A stretch of DNA of 64,000 nucleotides, from positions 1 to 64,000 of the forward strand of contig JADIYW010000002.1 of assembly GCA_016705125.1 (NCBI GenBank). The letters run 5' to 3'. The position numbers and the translations under genes are program-made. The DNA is from Bacteroidota bacterium. GTDB taxonomy: Bacteria > Bacteroidota > Bacteroidia > Chitinophagales > JADIYW01. Shown here piece by piece: positions 1 through 7,862 of the stretch. The notes beneath the pieces were generated by a model. It saw only the letters and a list, made by a program, of their open reading frames with translations. It did no database searches and was not told the origin of the DNA. Positions within the stretch are counted from its first letter, which is position 1; every line of letters starts with the position of its first letter.

Positions 1-50
1 TAAACTCATATCATCAAGATGCTCCCGAAGAAGGAAATAAGAACATTTAA
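1..50 (+). CDS. C-terminal tail of a gene cut by the window edge
   Basis: Reading from base 3 gives fifteen residues (NSYHQDAPEEGNKNI) and a TAA at 48-50. The hydrophilic tail looks coding, but it is too short to assign. The neighbouring orphan immunity-like genes make the end of a polymorphic toxin or Rhs-type protein conceivable. That is inference from position only. Confidence 0.25.
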   Translation, partial: NSYHQDAPEEGNKNI

Positions 51-158
51 CCTGTGACTTGCAAAATTTAAATCAAAGTCTTTCAAAATACAATATATAT
101 GTAGATATTACTGATGATAAAATGAAATTTGCTAACAAGTGATTCAGAAAACGTGCTT

Positions 159-618
159 ATGATGAAGTTGAATATAAAAATCAATAAACCAGAATATTGT
201 GTTGTTATTTTTGTTCTTTTTACTTTATTTGGTTCTTGCACAAAGTATAAAGAAAAACATTACAAGATATTGGTTATTGGGATAAAGTTGTCTAAAAATA
301 ATAAATATGAAACTGAGCCTTCTATGGATTTGGATTTAAAGAGAATAAATATTATGAATATAATTCAAATAGATATTATGAATTTTATATTTCTCAACTT
401 GTATGGACTGTAATGATAATAAATTATTTGAGAACGTATTGTTGCTCATGGAATTATAAAAAGATAGCTTTATAATGTCTAAATTTAAAGAAGGAAGATA
501 CAAAATAGATGAATTTAAAGACAGTATTGTTCTATCAAACTCTTCTTCTGGAACGAGGATTCAAACCACATCTAAGTACACGAAAATTATCAAAAACATT
601 GAGAAAGATTACAAATAA
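159..618 (+). pseudogene. Decayed small lipoprotein gene
   Basis: An ATG pair at 159/162 starts a peptide with a hydrophobic segment ending in a lipobox-like FGSC, followed by a charged stretch. The frame then drifts. In another frame around 340-410 a Tyr/Asn-rich coding-like stretch continues, and a further short frame, 475-618 (47 residues, starting MSKFKEGRYK), ends in a normal hydrophilic tail. Together these look like one lipoprotein-type gene broken by at least two frameshifts. No family is recognised. It lies in a patch of decayed accessory genes and may be an orphan immunity protein, which is inference. Confidence 0.35.
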
Positions 619-636
619 ATTTAATGGTAAATAAAC

Positions 637-700
637 GGCTAAATCCAACCATTAAAATTCACTCTATACTTCCTAAAATTCTAAAAAATCTAATCTTTTA
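637..700 (+). repeat. Dispersed intergenic repeat, copy 1 (copy 2 at 2550-2620)
   Basis: About 65 bases beginning GGCTAAA and running through an ACCATTAAAATTCACTC word recur at 2550-2620 with few differences. Copy 1 directly abuts the left end of the first inverted-repeat element at 716. The two copies bracket the whole accessory patch, so they could be sequence left by cassette exchange. I see no coding potential. Confidence 0.5.
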
Positions 701-715
701 CTTCAATCAAAAAAT

Positions 716-1020
716 CCCCAAACTAGCGCAAGTATGCAGCAAAGCCAAAAAGCACGGGGCACTTGTGCGGCATAATAAACCAATTTTTGGTTATATTTGT
801 ATAAAAAAGGAGCAAATAATATATATTTAAGGATAATGAAAGTTATTTTTTATAAGTTTTGTTGTAGTTGCTTGAATGGTAGTGCAAAATAATTTTATAG
901 TGTAGAAAAAGGAATGATAGAAATAATACAAATAGACCCAATATTTGTTAAATGATAGTAATTACAAGACACAAGTACACCACCGCACCTAGCAATGCTG
1001 GGTACCTTGGGCCAGATTGG
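716..1020. repeat. ~305-bp element with imperfect ~60-bp terminal inverted repeats, copy 1
   Basis: The left end (716-780) contains AACTAGCGCAAGTATGCAGC. The reverse complement of the right end (about 959-1020) contains the same pattern: CCAA-CT-GCGCAAG, a CAGC word, GCC, and GTACTTGTG. The inside holds a conserved GGAATGATAGAAATAATACA block shared with the second copy at 1435. There is no transposase frame inside. A 68-residue open frame over the left arm is probably fortuitous. It behaves like a MITE or a structured repeat. No clear target-site duplication is visible. Confidence 0.65.
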
Positions 1021-1069
1021 AGGGAGTAACATATGGGGTTAAACCAGTACGATTAAAAATAAAATTTTA

Positions 1070-1420
1070 ATGAAAAAATATAAAATTCAAATAATTGGCT
1101 TAATACTATTTCTAATAATTATAGAAATAACTTCCAATATTAATAATAATAAAAAAAACAAAAATAAATTAGAAGAAGTTAAGAATTCAATTAAAGGCAA
1201 AATTATGGACTTTAAATATTTATCAAGAGGGGTTTACTTATTTAAAACCTCGGATGGAAAGATTTTTTATTCAATGGCTTTTAATTATATTAGGGATGAA
1301 ATTCAAATAGGAGACTCAATTTTCAAAAAAGAAAATAGTAAATCCTATTTTTATTTTAAATATGATTCAATACAGAAAAAATACAATTATTATAGGAATT
1401 GTGAAATATATTTAAAATAA
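1070..1420 (+). CDS. Small membrane-anchored protein of unknown function
   Basis: A 116-residue protein starting MKKYKIQIIG, with one hydrophobic helix at about residues 7-24, an Asn/Lys-rich linker and a soluble C-terminal part (about 40-116) rich in Tyr, Lys and Phe. No family is recognised. It lies exactly between the two 305-bp inverted-repeat elements, and the next gene downstream resembles toxin-immunity proteins. A membrane-anchored immunity protein is therefore possible but is inferred only from context. Base composition is very AT-rich even for this genome. Confidence 0.6.
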   Translation: MKKYKIQIIGLILFLIIIEITSNINNNKKNKNKLEEVKNSIKGKIMDFKYLSRGVYLFKTSDGKIFYSMAFNYIRDEIQIGDSIFKKENSKSYFYFKYDSIQKKYNYYRNCEIYLK

Positions 1421-1434
1421 ATAATAATGCTAAA

Positions 1435-1741
1435 CCCAAACTAGCGCAAGGAGTATGCAGCAAAGCCCAAGAGCATGGGGTACTTGTGCAGCATAATAAA
1501 CCAAATTTTGGTTATATTTGTATAAAAAAGGAGCTGAAAATATAAATTCAATGATAATGAAAAGTTATATTTTATGAGTTTTGTTGTAGTCGGTTATAGA
1601 TGTGAAAAACAATATTATAGTGGAGAAAAAGGAATGATAGAAATAATACAATTAGACCCAATTTTAGTTACATGGCAGTAATTACAAGACACAAGTACAC
1701 TATCGCACTTGGCAAAGCTGGGTACTTGCGCCAGATTGGGG
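1435..1741. repeat. ~305-bp element with imperfect terminal inverted repeats, copy 2
   Basis: It aligns end to end with copy 1 (716-1020), at roughly 75-80 percent identity by eye. The left arm 1435-1500 and right arm 1681-1741 are imperfect reverse complements sharing CCAA.CT.GCGCAAG and GTACTTGTG. It starts 14 bases after the stop of the 116-residue membrane protein and ends about 70 bases before the Imm11-like gene. Each accessory gene here is therefore preceded by one such element. Confidence 0.65.
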
Positions 1742-1810
1742 TAATGGAGTGGATAGAGAAGAATCCCACAAAAAGATAGATGAAATTAAGTTAGATTAAA
1801 TTATAAAAAG

Positions 1811-2463
1811 GTGAAATATCTATTTAGATTAGACCATTCAATTGGAAGAGATGTTGGAGATTATCCGCAACTAGCCTATTTACCTAAAGGTTATGTTGAT
1901 GATTCGCAAGATTCTATTTATGAATTAAGAAATTATAAGTTTGAATTTCCAAAGAAGGAACAATCAACTTTCCATTAATGAAAATGGAGAGGAAAGCCAA
2001 ATTAACAGATATTTTAAGCTGTGTTTATGTTCCAACAAATGGAATGGTTGTGAGTCATCGATTTATGGATTTTATAGCGAGTTATAATTTAGAAAATGTA
2101 AAATTTTACCCATGTCAAATATTATATAAGAATGAGATGATAGATTATTACTGGATGCATATAATTGATTTAAGTTTTGTTGATTGTAATGAAATAATAG
2201 ATTTTAGAAACTCATATATTTATGACCCTAAATTAAAAAAGAAATTTTTATTTAAGAATATGCAAGAAATGAAAAACTACTATGACATAACTAGAATTTA
2301 TAATATCAATGAATTTTTAAAATTGAATTCTATACCAAAAATTCTTTTTTGTATCCCCTACTTTGTTGAAATTTTAGTAGCAAAGGAATTAAAAGAAGAA
2401 ATTGAAAAGCATATATTTACTGGTATTACAGTTGAAGAAATTGAAAATTTAACCCTCCAGTAA
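1811..2463 (+). pseudogene. Imm11/DUF1629-like immunity protein gene with a frameshift
   Basis: A GTG at 1811 opens a 55-residue frame (VKYLFRLDHS..., YPQLAYLPKGY) stopping at 1976-1978. The next frame starts at 1978 and gives 161 residues. Reading the second frame upstream of its ATG gives TINFPLMKMERKAKLTDIL, the usual continuation of DUF1629/Imm11-type proteins (FP...L..KAK.TD.L, then FYP, YYW.H, VD..IIDFRNS). One base appears lost near 1955-1960. Total length would be about 215 residues, normal for the family. Related proteins protect against polymorphic toxins. No toxin gene is visible here. Confidence 0.6.
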
Positions 2464-2549
2464 TTCTAGGCATAGTGCCTTGTAACCTTGCAACGTGCAC
2501 GATTAGAATATAAAAAAGTGTTCGGAAGTTCGGACAAAATAGCAAAATA

Positions 2550-2620
2550 GGCTAAACACAACCATTAAAATTCACTCAAACTTCCTAAAATTCTAAAACT
2601 TTACTTTAAATCAAAATTAC
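2550..2620 (+). repeat. Dispersed intergenic repeat, copy 2
   Basis: It matches 637-700 over the words GGCTAAA, CAACCATTAAAATTCACTC and CTTCCTAAAATTCTAAAA. The remaining gene-free bases between 2464 and 2754 hold nothing else I can identify. Confidence 0.5.
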
Positions 2621-2754
2621 AAAATTCTCGTGCTTTCCAGAAAAAATGTGATAGTCAAAATTAGTGGCCTTTATTGATGCTCAGTTGCTCTATTTAACAC
2701 AATCAAATCCTTTTTTCATTCGGTAATTTGCTAATTATTTAATTAGCTAATTAT

Positions 2755-2997
2755 TTAATTGTTCTTTTGCTCCATTTCCCATGCCATAAACCGCTGGATT
2801 TCGGTATTTAGGGTTTTAATTAGGTAAGAGATGACTAAGATATCGTCTATCGAACCAATTATTGGAATGAAATCGGGAATTAAATCAAATGGATTTACAA
2901 AATAAATAAGTGTAGCCACCACCGCTACTATTGCTTTGGGTGAAATGTCTGTATATTCCTTATTTGCCCATGCTTTCAACATTCGTACTAGTGCCAC
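2755..2997 (-). CDS. YkvA/DUF1232-family membrane protein, N-terminally truncated
   Basis: An 80-residue frame with the DUF1232 core: two membrane helices around residues 22-34 and 43-62, and the signature NPFDLIPDFIPIIG-SIDD at 35-52. Bacteroidota members usually have about 60 more residues before the VR.LKAWANKEYTDI segment. Here the only start is a GTG at 2997. The open frame extends a few codons upstream (KIEKIQDQV) into the decarboxylase end with no ATG. This fits a deletion that removed its start. It overlaps the decarboxylase stop by one base. Function is unknown in the family. Confidence 0.75.
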   Translation of the reverse strand: MALVRMLKAWANKEYTDISPKAIVAVVATLIYFVNPFDLIPDFIPIIGSIDDILVISYLIKTLNTEIQRFMAWEMEQKNN

Positions 2998-3983
2998 TAC
3001 TTGGTCTTGAATCTTTTCAATTTTTTACCAAAAGAAAATCCATCCACAAAATCTCCTGCCAAACAGCTCAATCCACCCAAAGTGTATTTGTATTTTCCGT
3101 TTTCCTGCTCTCCCACTACTTTTGGTTTATAAGGCATTTCTAAACAGTCGGGCATGTGACACGTAAAACTAACGTCCAACATGGCTGTTGTTTTGCCGCC
3201 ATTATCAACGATATCCAAAACGGTACTTTTCAAAACACCCGTCTGCCACCCTACTGCACTACCTGGCTCCAATATTATTTCTTTCAAGTTGGGATATTTT
3301 TCCTTAAATGCCTTCAGTACTTGAATAAGGTGCAATATGTCATAGCCTTCTTTTGTCATTAAATGTCCGCCACCCATATTTACCCATTCTACTTGTTTTA
3401 TAAATGGGTCGTACAAGGCGGAAAAAGAGTCCAATACTTTTTCAAGTGTAAAGCTATTATTTTCGCATAACGCATGAAAATGCAATCCATTGATTCCCTC
3501 AGGCAACTGATCACCAAATTTATTTCGTGGAATACCAAGTCTGGATTGTTCCGAAGCTGGGTCGTAAAGTGCTGTTTCGATCTCTGAATAACCCGGATTA
3601 ACTCGTAACCCAAAATGCTTACATTTCTTACTTTTAAGTGCTTGTTTTGACCATGTATTCCATTGACTCAATGAATTGAATGTAAGGTGGCTCGAGCATT
3701 TCAACAACTCCTTAAATTCTGAAGGCACATAAGTGGCACAATAAGTATGAGGCTTCGATTTTAGTTTTTTATAAACTAATTTTGCTTCATTCAAACTGCT
3801 AGCCGTTCCTCCTTTTAAATATTTGGCCACCAAAGGAAAGGAATCGTAAAATGCAAACCCTTTTAATGCTACAATGATGCTAATTCCTGCCTCCTTTTGA
3901 ACGAATTCCATCAATTCCAAATTCCGAACCAAAAGTTGTTCCTCCAACACAAAACAAGGAGAAGGTATCGCTTTAAATTCCAT
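2997..3983 (-). CDS. nspC: Carboxynorspermidine/carboxyspermidine decarboxylase, C-terminally truncated
   Basis: A PLP-dependent alanine-racemase-fold decarboxylase that makes norspermidine or spermidine from the carboxy-polyamine. The PLP lysine is in VALKGFAF (about residue 41). Also present are HFHALCENN (about 168), NMGGGHL (about 202), EPGSAVGW (about 239) and the active-site Cys in SCLAGD (about 306). Family members run about 375-380 residues. Here the protein ends at residue 328 right after FSFGKKL, where the usual segment with the conserved MVKT.MFNG-type stretch is absent. The partner dehydrogenase lies at 5527-6726, separated by a toxin-antitoxin pair. Activity after the truncation is doubtful. 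Confidence 0.88.
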   Translation of the reverse strand: MEFKAIPSPCFVLEEQLLVRNLELMEFVQKEAGISIIVALKGFAFYDSFPLVAKYLKGGTASSLNEAKLVYKKLKSKPHTYCATYVPSEFKELLKCSSHLTFNSLSQWNTWSKQALKSKKCKHFGLRVNPGYSEIETALYDPASEQSRLGIPRNKFGDQLPEGINGLHFHALCENNSFTLEKVLDSFSALYDPFIKQVEWVNMGGGHLMTKEGYDILHLIQVLKAFKEKYPNLKEIILEPGSAVGWQTGVLKSTVLDIVDNGGKTTAMLDVSFTCHMPDCLEMPYKPKVVGEQENGKYKYTLGGLSCLAGDFVDGFSFGKKLKRFKTK

Positions 3984-4034
3984 TAGTAATCATTTATATT
4001 TTTTATCAAATATACACTTTTATTAAAATCTACC

Positions 4035-4520
4035 CTATTCATTTAGCCTTATCAATCTATCATCAAATGAAAAAGGTGCAATTTCTTTGATTTTTACAAA
4101 TTTATCAAATTCAGGATAATTGGGATTCAATAGCACATTGTATTCTGTATTATTCGCAAAAGGCAAAGCCGCCGAGGGCACACTCAAACCTAAGCTAGCT
4201 TTGGATTTGAGCCAGTTTGTACCTTTTTCAACTATATAGTCTGGCGTTGGGTAGGCATTCCAATTTGGTGGTAAATCCGCCTCATTTATTACCTCTAATT
4301 TGCCATTTTGACTTTCAAATTCCAAAACAAGCACGCTAAATCTATCTTTTATTAAACTAAGTTTTGTGTGGCAAAGCACTTCCAAAAAGGCAAGCGAAAG
4401 AGAATTAGACGTATAAATTGCTGCCTGACCTATTGCATTCCACCTTCCACCATATAATCTCGCTCCTTCACCACTTAAATCATCCACAAATTTATGGCTA
4501 CTCAACCTATATAATAACAT
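4035..4520 (-). CDS. RES-domain toxin (NAD+-degrading)
   Basis: A 161-residue RES-family protein, the toxin half of Xre-RES systems. Characterised members degrade NAD+ by phosphorolysis or hydrolysis. The family residues are visible: Arg5 in LYRLSS, GEGARLYGGRWN at about 18-29, a Tyr-Thr-Ser at about 36, and Glu in LAFLEVLCH (about 47). A C-terminal Ser follows in SLGLSVPSAA. Length is normal. It follows the antitoxin with a two-base gap, so the pair is one transcript. The start ATG at 4520 is the only reasonable one. Confidence 0.9.
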   Translation of the reverse strand: MLLYRLSSHKFVDDLSGEGARLYGGRWNAIGQAAIYTSNSLSLAFLEVLCHTKLSLIKDRFSVLVLEFESQNGKLEVINEADLPPNWNAYPTPDYIVEKGTNWLKSKASLGLSVPSAALPFANNTEYNVLLNPNYPEFDKFVKIKEIAPFSFDDRLIRLNE

Positions 4521-4522
4521 AC

Positions 4523-4993
4523 CTATGCGTAAACTCCGTATTCAATGCGACCCAATTGATTCATTATTTCTTGAACACCAAAACCCGTATCTAAATAATC
4601 GAGAGGCTTATTATTGCCTAAAGCAATTAATGGAGTGCGCAACCAATCATTAAAATCTAACTTATTTTGGAAAATTGCTATGCCCTTTTGTGCCAATAAA
4701 ATTAAATAAATAACTTGTTGAGAAATATGAATGCCCAAAACGGAGGTATCATCCTTTCGCATAAGGGTACGTGAAGAAACACCCAATAAGCGACTAATTT
4801 CTTCTAAATCAAGCAAATAAAAAGCCATTAAATCATCTATTTCCTTTCTACTAACTCCCTTACGAGCTAAACCAATGGAAGATGTCCTAATGGAAGAAGC
4901 CTCAGATTTGCGCGTTTGCTTAGTATAATAGGCTAATAATGGCTCCTCAAAGGATTCTAATGCATTTTTAGGTATTTCTGGTTGCTTTTCCAT
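4523..4993 (-). CDS. Xre/MbcA/ParS-type (DUF2384) antitoxin of the RES pair
   Basis: A 156-residue antitoxin. The N-terminal half has a degenerate Xre-like helical region around residues 45-85 (GVSRKEIDDLMAFYLLDLEEISRLLGVSSRTLMR). The C-terminal half is the ParS/MbcA toxin-binding domain: FQNKLDFNDWLRTPLIALGNNKPLDYLDTGFGVQEIMNQLGRIEYGVYA, with the typical G..P...L.T..G...V...L.RIE.G. It lies immediately upstream of the RES toxin. The promoter region carries TTGACA/TGTCAA half-sites likely bound by this protein for autorepression. Confidence 0.9.
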   Translation of the reverse strand: MEKQPEIPKNALESFEEPLLAYYTKQTRKSEASSIRTSSIGLARKGVSRKEIDDLMAFYLLDLEEISRLLGVSSRTLMRKDDTSVLGIHISQQVIYLILLAQKGIAIFQNKLDFNDWLRTPLIALGNNKPLDYLDTGFGVQEIMNQLGRIEYGVYA

Positions 4994-5011
4994 CTGTCAT
5001 TTTTTATATTA

Positions 5012-5055
5012 CAAATATAATACTATTTTTGACAAATGTCAATTTTTTTTTGACA
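5012..5055 (-). promoter_or_regulatory. Promoter and operator of the Xre-RES operon
   Basis: On the minus strand a TATATTTG (5012-5019) fits the Bacteroidota -7 element TAnnTTTG. About 20 bases upstream lies an inverted repeat TTGACA-AA-TGTCAA at 5029-5042, with another TTGACA half-site at 5050-5055. The half-sites overlap the expected -33 position, the arrangement expected of an autorepressing antitoxin. The antitoxin ATG is at 4993. Binding by the antitoxin is inference. Confidence 0.6.
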
Positions 5056-5109
5056 TTTTTTTTAAAAATTTACTCAATTTTCTAAGATGGAGGGAAAACA
5101 GCCTACAGG

Positions 5110-5465
5110 TTAGTAATTAGTAAATAGTGAATGGTGAATAGTAATTAGTGAATAGTAATTGGTAATTGGTAATTAGTAATTGGTAATTAGTATTTAAATT
5201 ATTGGATACTTTTAATCATTTATCTCTTGCTTCTTGGTTCTGGAATCAACTAAATATTTACCATTAAACATTTCATAAATTTTGGTTTCATTAAGCATTA
5301 ACCATCCAACATTTCTTAAAACTTGTCTCTTGACTCTATTCAACATTAAGCATTAAGCATTAAACATTTCTTAAATCTTGTCTCTTGACTCTATTCAACA
5401 TTAAGCATTAACCATTCACCATTTCTTAAATCTTGGTTTCATTAAGCATTAAGCACTAACTTCCA
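5110..5465. repeat. Degenerate low-complexity tandem repeats in a 530-bp gene-free gap
   Basis: Two repeat types follow each other. 5110-5195 is built from AGTAATTAGT/GGTAATTGGT-like decamers. 5267-5460 is about four units of 41-55 bases built around CATTTCTTAAATCTTG, TCTCTTGACTCTATTCAAC and ATTAAGCATTAA. Similar words in the opposite orientation occur at 61530-61700 and near 63520-63560. No coding potential. The rest of 5056-5526 is AT-rich without other features. Confidence 0.6.
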
Positions 5466-5526
5466 TTTGCTTTTTTTCTTTATTCTTGGGTCTAGATTCT
5501 TGAATCTATTAAAAATTAAGCATTTT

Positions 5527-6726
5527 TTAATACTCATGCGGCAATACCAAATCAATTTCCTCCTGCCAAGGCAATCCATATTTACCAATCTGTGCCATAA
5601 ACGGATCAGGATCCATTTCTTCGGTATTAAACACCCCTGGTTTCATCCAAACGCCTTCCAACATCAATTTAGCTCCCAACATGGCAGGCACTCCTGTAGT
5701 ATACGATACACCTTGAGCCTTACAATCGGTATAAGCATCTTGGTGTTTACAATTATTCCAAACAAAATAGGTTCGATCTTTACCGTCTTTTATTCCCTTT
5801 ATTTGGCAACCAATGGAAGTTTCTCCTGTATAGTTCTCACCCAAACTTCCTGGCTCAGGCAATACCGCCTTTAGAAACTCCAATGGCGAAATTTCTATAC
5901 CTTTTACTTTTATAGGCTTAATACTAGTCATACCAATATTTTGCAAAACCATCAAATGGTTGATATACGATGGACCAAAAGTCATCCAAAACCGCGCTCT
6001 TTTAAGCGTTGGGAAATTTTTAACCAAAGACTCCAATTCTTCGTGGTACAATACATAAGATTCTTTTGGACCTACATTTGGGTAATCAATTGGTTTGTGG
6101 ATTGACATCGGTGGAATTTCAACCCATTCCCCATTTTCCCAATATCTACCATTTTGAGTAATTTCCCTAATATTTATTTCAGGGTTAAAATTTGTGGCAA
6201 ATGCCTTTCCATGGTCGCCCGCATTACAATCAATGATATCCAAATAATGGATTTCATCAAAATGGTGTTTTGCAGCATGCGCTACATAAATTTGGCTTTG
6301 ACCGGGATCAAACCCACAGCCCAACAATGCCATCAAACCCTTTTCTTTAAATCTTTCTTGATAAGCCCATTGCCAACTATATTCAAATTTAGCCACATCT
6401 ATAGGCTCATAATTGGCAGTATCCAAATAATGAACGCCAGTTTCAAGGCAAGCATCCATTATCGTTAAATCCTGGTAAGGCAATGCAACATTGATTACCA
6501 TATTTGGTTTAAAATCATTTATTAGAGCAACTAACTCAGGTACATTATCAGCATCTACTTGTGCTGTTTGGATTTTTGCTTCCGGAATTGCATTTGCAAT
6601 AGCATCACATTTGGATTTTGTTCGGCTAGCCAACATAATTTGTCCAAAAACTTCGGGTACTTGAGCGCATTTTCGCACTACTACATTTCCGACGCCACCT
6701 GCGCCAATAATTAATACTTTGTTCAT
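5527..6726 (-). CDS. Carboxynorspermidine dehydrogenase (saccharopine dehydrogenase family)
   Basis: A 399-residue protein of the saccharopine-dehydrogenase fold. In the alternative spermidine route it condenses a diamine (putrescine or diaminopropane) with aspartate semialdehyde and reduces the product to carboxyspermidine or carboxynorspermidine. It has an N-terminal Rossmann motif GAGGVGNVV (residues 8-16), LGCGFDPGQSQIYVAHA (about 136-152), and the C-terminal GVSYTTGVPAMLGAKLMLEGVW...PGVFNTEEMDPDPF typical of this enzyme. Length is normal. The gene for the next step lies 1.5 kb away beyond the Xre-RES module. NADP(H) use is family knowledge. Confidence 0.9.
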   Translation of the reverse strand: MNKVLIIGAGGVGNVVVRKCAQVPEVFGQIMLASRTKSKCDAIANAIPEAKIQTAQVDADNVPELVALINDFKPNMVINVALPYQDLTIMDACLETGVHYLDTANYEPIDVAKFEYSWQWAYQERFKEKGLMALLGCGFDPGQSQIYVAHAAKHHFDEIHYLDIIDCNAGDHGKAFATNFNPEINIREITQNGRYWENGEWVEIPPMSIHKPIDYPNVGPKESYVLYHEELESLVKNFPTLKRARFWMTFGPSYINHLMVLQNIGMTSIKPIKVKGIEISPLEFLKAVLPEPGSLGENYTGETSIGCQIKGIKDGKDRTYFVWNNCKHQDAYTDCKAQGVSYTTGVPAMLGAKLMLEGVWMKPGVFNTEEMDPDPFMAQIGKYGLPWQEEIDLVLPHEY

Positions 6727-6826
6727 TTCTAAAATTACAAGTGTTTAATGATTAAAAAACTAAAATTTTATTTTTTCAAACATAATTCAAATAAAGTTCA
6801 AATGTAAAAAGATTTGCTTTTTAATT

Positions 6827-7792
6827 TTAGTTTTCTTCAAAAAAATCTAAAATCCGTTTTTCCATCCAATTGAATTCTTTATCTTCTTTTTCCATAAATC
6901 CTACATGACCACCATTTATGGTCATCTCGAAATGAAAATAATCAGAATTTCTGGCTATTTCTTTAGGGAAACTTTTTTCTGTCAGAAATGGGTCGTTATC
7001 GGCATTTACCAATATAGTTGGAATTTTTATATTTTCGAGATAATGCAAGGCACTTTGAGAAGCTAAATATTCAGCAGCATCTTTAAATCCAAATATTTTT
7101 GCTGTAAAATTTTCAACGAAATCGTGTAAGTTAGCAGATTTATATACTTTTTCAAAATCCCACTGACCAGGAAATAATTTTTCTTTCAATTTCAGCTGCT
7201 CTATATATTGTTTTAAATATCTACGACTATAAATCTGATTCCATCCCTTAATCAATTGATGACTAGTAGCCAACATATCAATTGGTGCTGAAACGGCAAA
7301 CGCTTTTTTTATTATTTTATTCAATTTATGTTTCATCTCTCCCACATATTTGAGTGTCAAATTTCCACCCATACTTACACCCACCAAATAAATAGCATCA
7401 TAATCATTTGAGGCAATTGCATGCTTAATTACCCAATCCAAATCATCCGTTTTTCCACCATGGAAGGAAGTCAATTTTCGATTTGGCTCCCCACCACATC
7501 CTCTATAATTCCATGCTAAAATGTCGAATTTATTATTCGACATAATTTTCGAAATACCTTTAATATATTCCGCCCTCGAATTACCAGCTAGACCATGTGT
7601 AACAATGACTAATTTACTGTTACCCTGTTTAATCCAATCTAAATCCAAAAAATCATCATCCCAAGTATCAATACGCTCCCGTTCAAATTCAATTCCATTT
7701 ACTTTACGCGTAAGATTGGGTATAATAGTTTGAAAATGACCATTAGGTTGCGAACGTGGTGGCACAATATATTTTTCAGGTAATAGTGGCAT
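6827..7792 (-). CDS. YheT-family alpha/beta hydrolase
   Basis: A 321-residue hydrolase of the YheT/EMB8 group (AB-hydrolase family 4). It has the N-terminal NGHFQTI...R, the HG oxyanion region VTHGLAGNS at 65-72, NYRGCGG at 95-101, the nucleophile Ser140 in GVSMGGN, an acid in NADNDPF (about 264) and His in NGGHVGF (about 295). The physiological substrate of the family is unclear; short-chain esterase activity is usual. It lies upstream of the next gene on the same strand with a 70-base gap. Confidence 0.88.
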   Translation of the reverse strand: MPLLPEKYIVPPRSQPNGHFQTIIPNLTRKVNGIEFERERIDTWDDDFLDLDWIKQGNSKLVIVTHGLAGNSRAEYIKGISKIMSNNKFDILAWNYRGCGGEPNRKLTSFHGGKTDDLDWVIKHAIASNDYDAIYLVGVSMGGNLTLKYVGEMKHKLNKIIKKAFAVSAPIDMLATSHQLIKGWNQIYSRRYLKQYIEQLKLKEKLFPGQWDFEKVYKSANLHDFVENFTAKIFGFKDAAEYLASQSALHYLENIKIPTILVNADNDPFLTEKSFPKEIARNSDYFHFEMTINGGHVGFMEKEDKEFNWMEKRILDFFEEN

Positions 7793-7862
7793 GGTTGAAT
7801 CTCTTATTTTAAAGAGCGAAAATTTAACGAATTGGTTGCCAAGAGAATGGATGATACGAAAT

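Noticed and set aside
624..830. 68-residue open frame across the first inverted-repeat element
   Set aside because: It covers the repeat arm. The second copy preserves a similar frame only partly, and indels between the copies are not in multiples of three.
5110..5465. Possible CRISPR array or tRNA cluster in the repeat-rich gap
   Set aside because: Units are of unequal length, degenerate and have no unique spacers. No cloverleaf or GTTCGANNC word is present.
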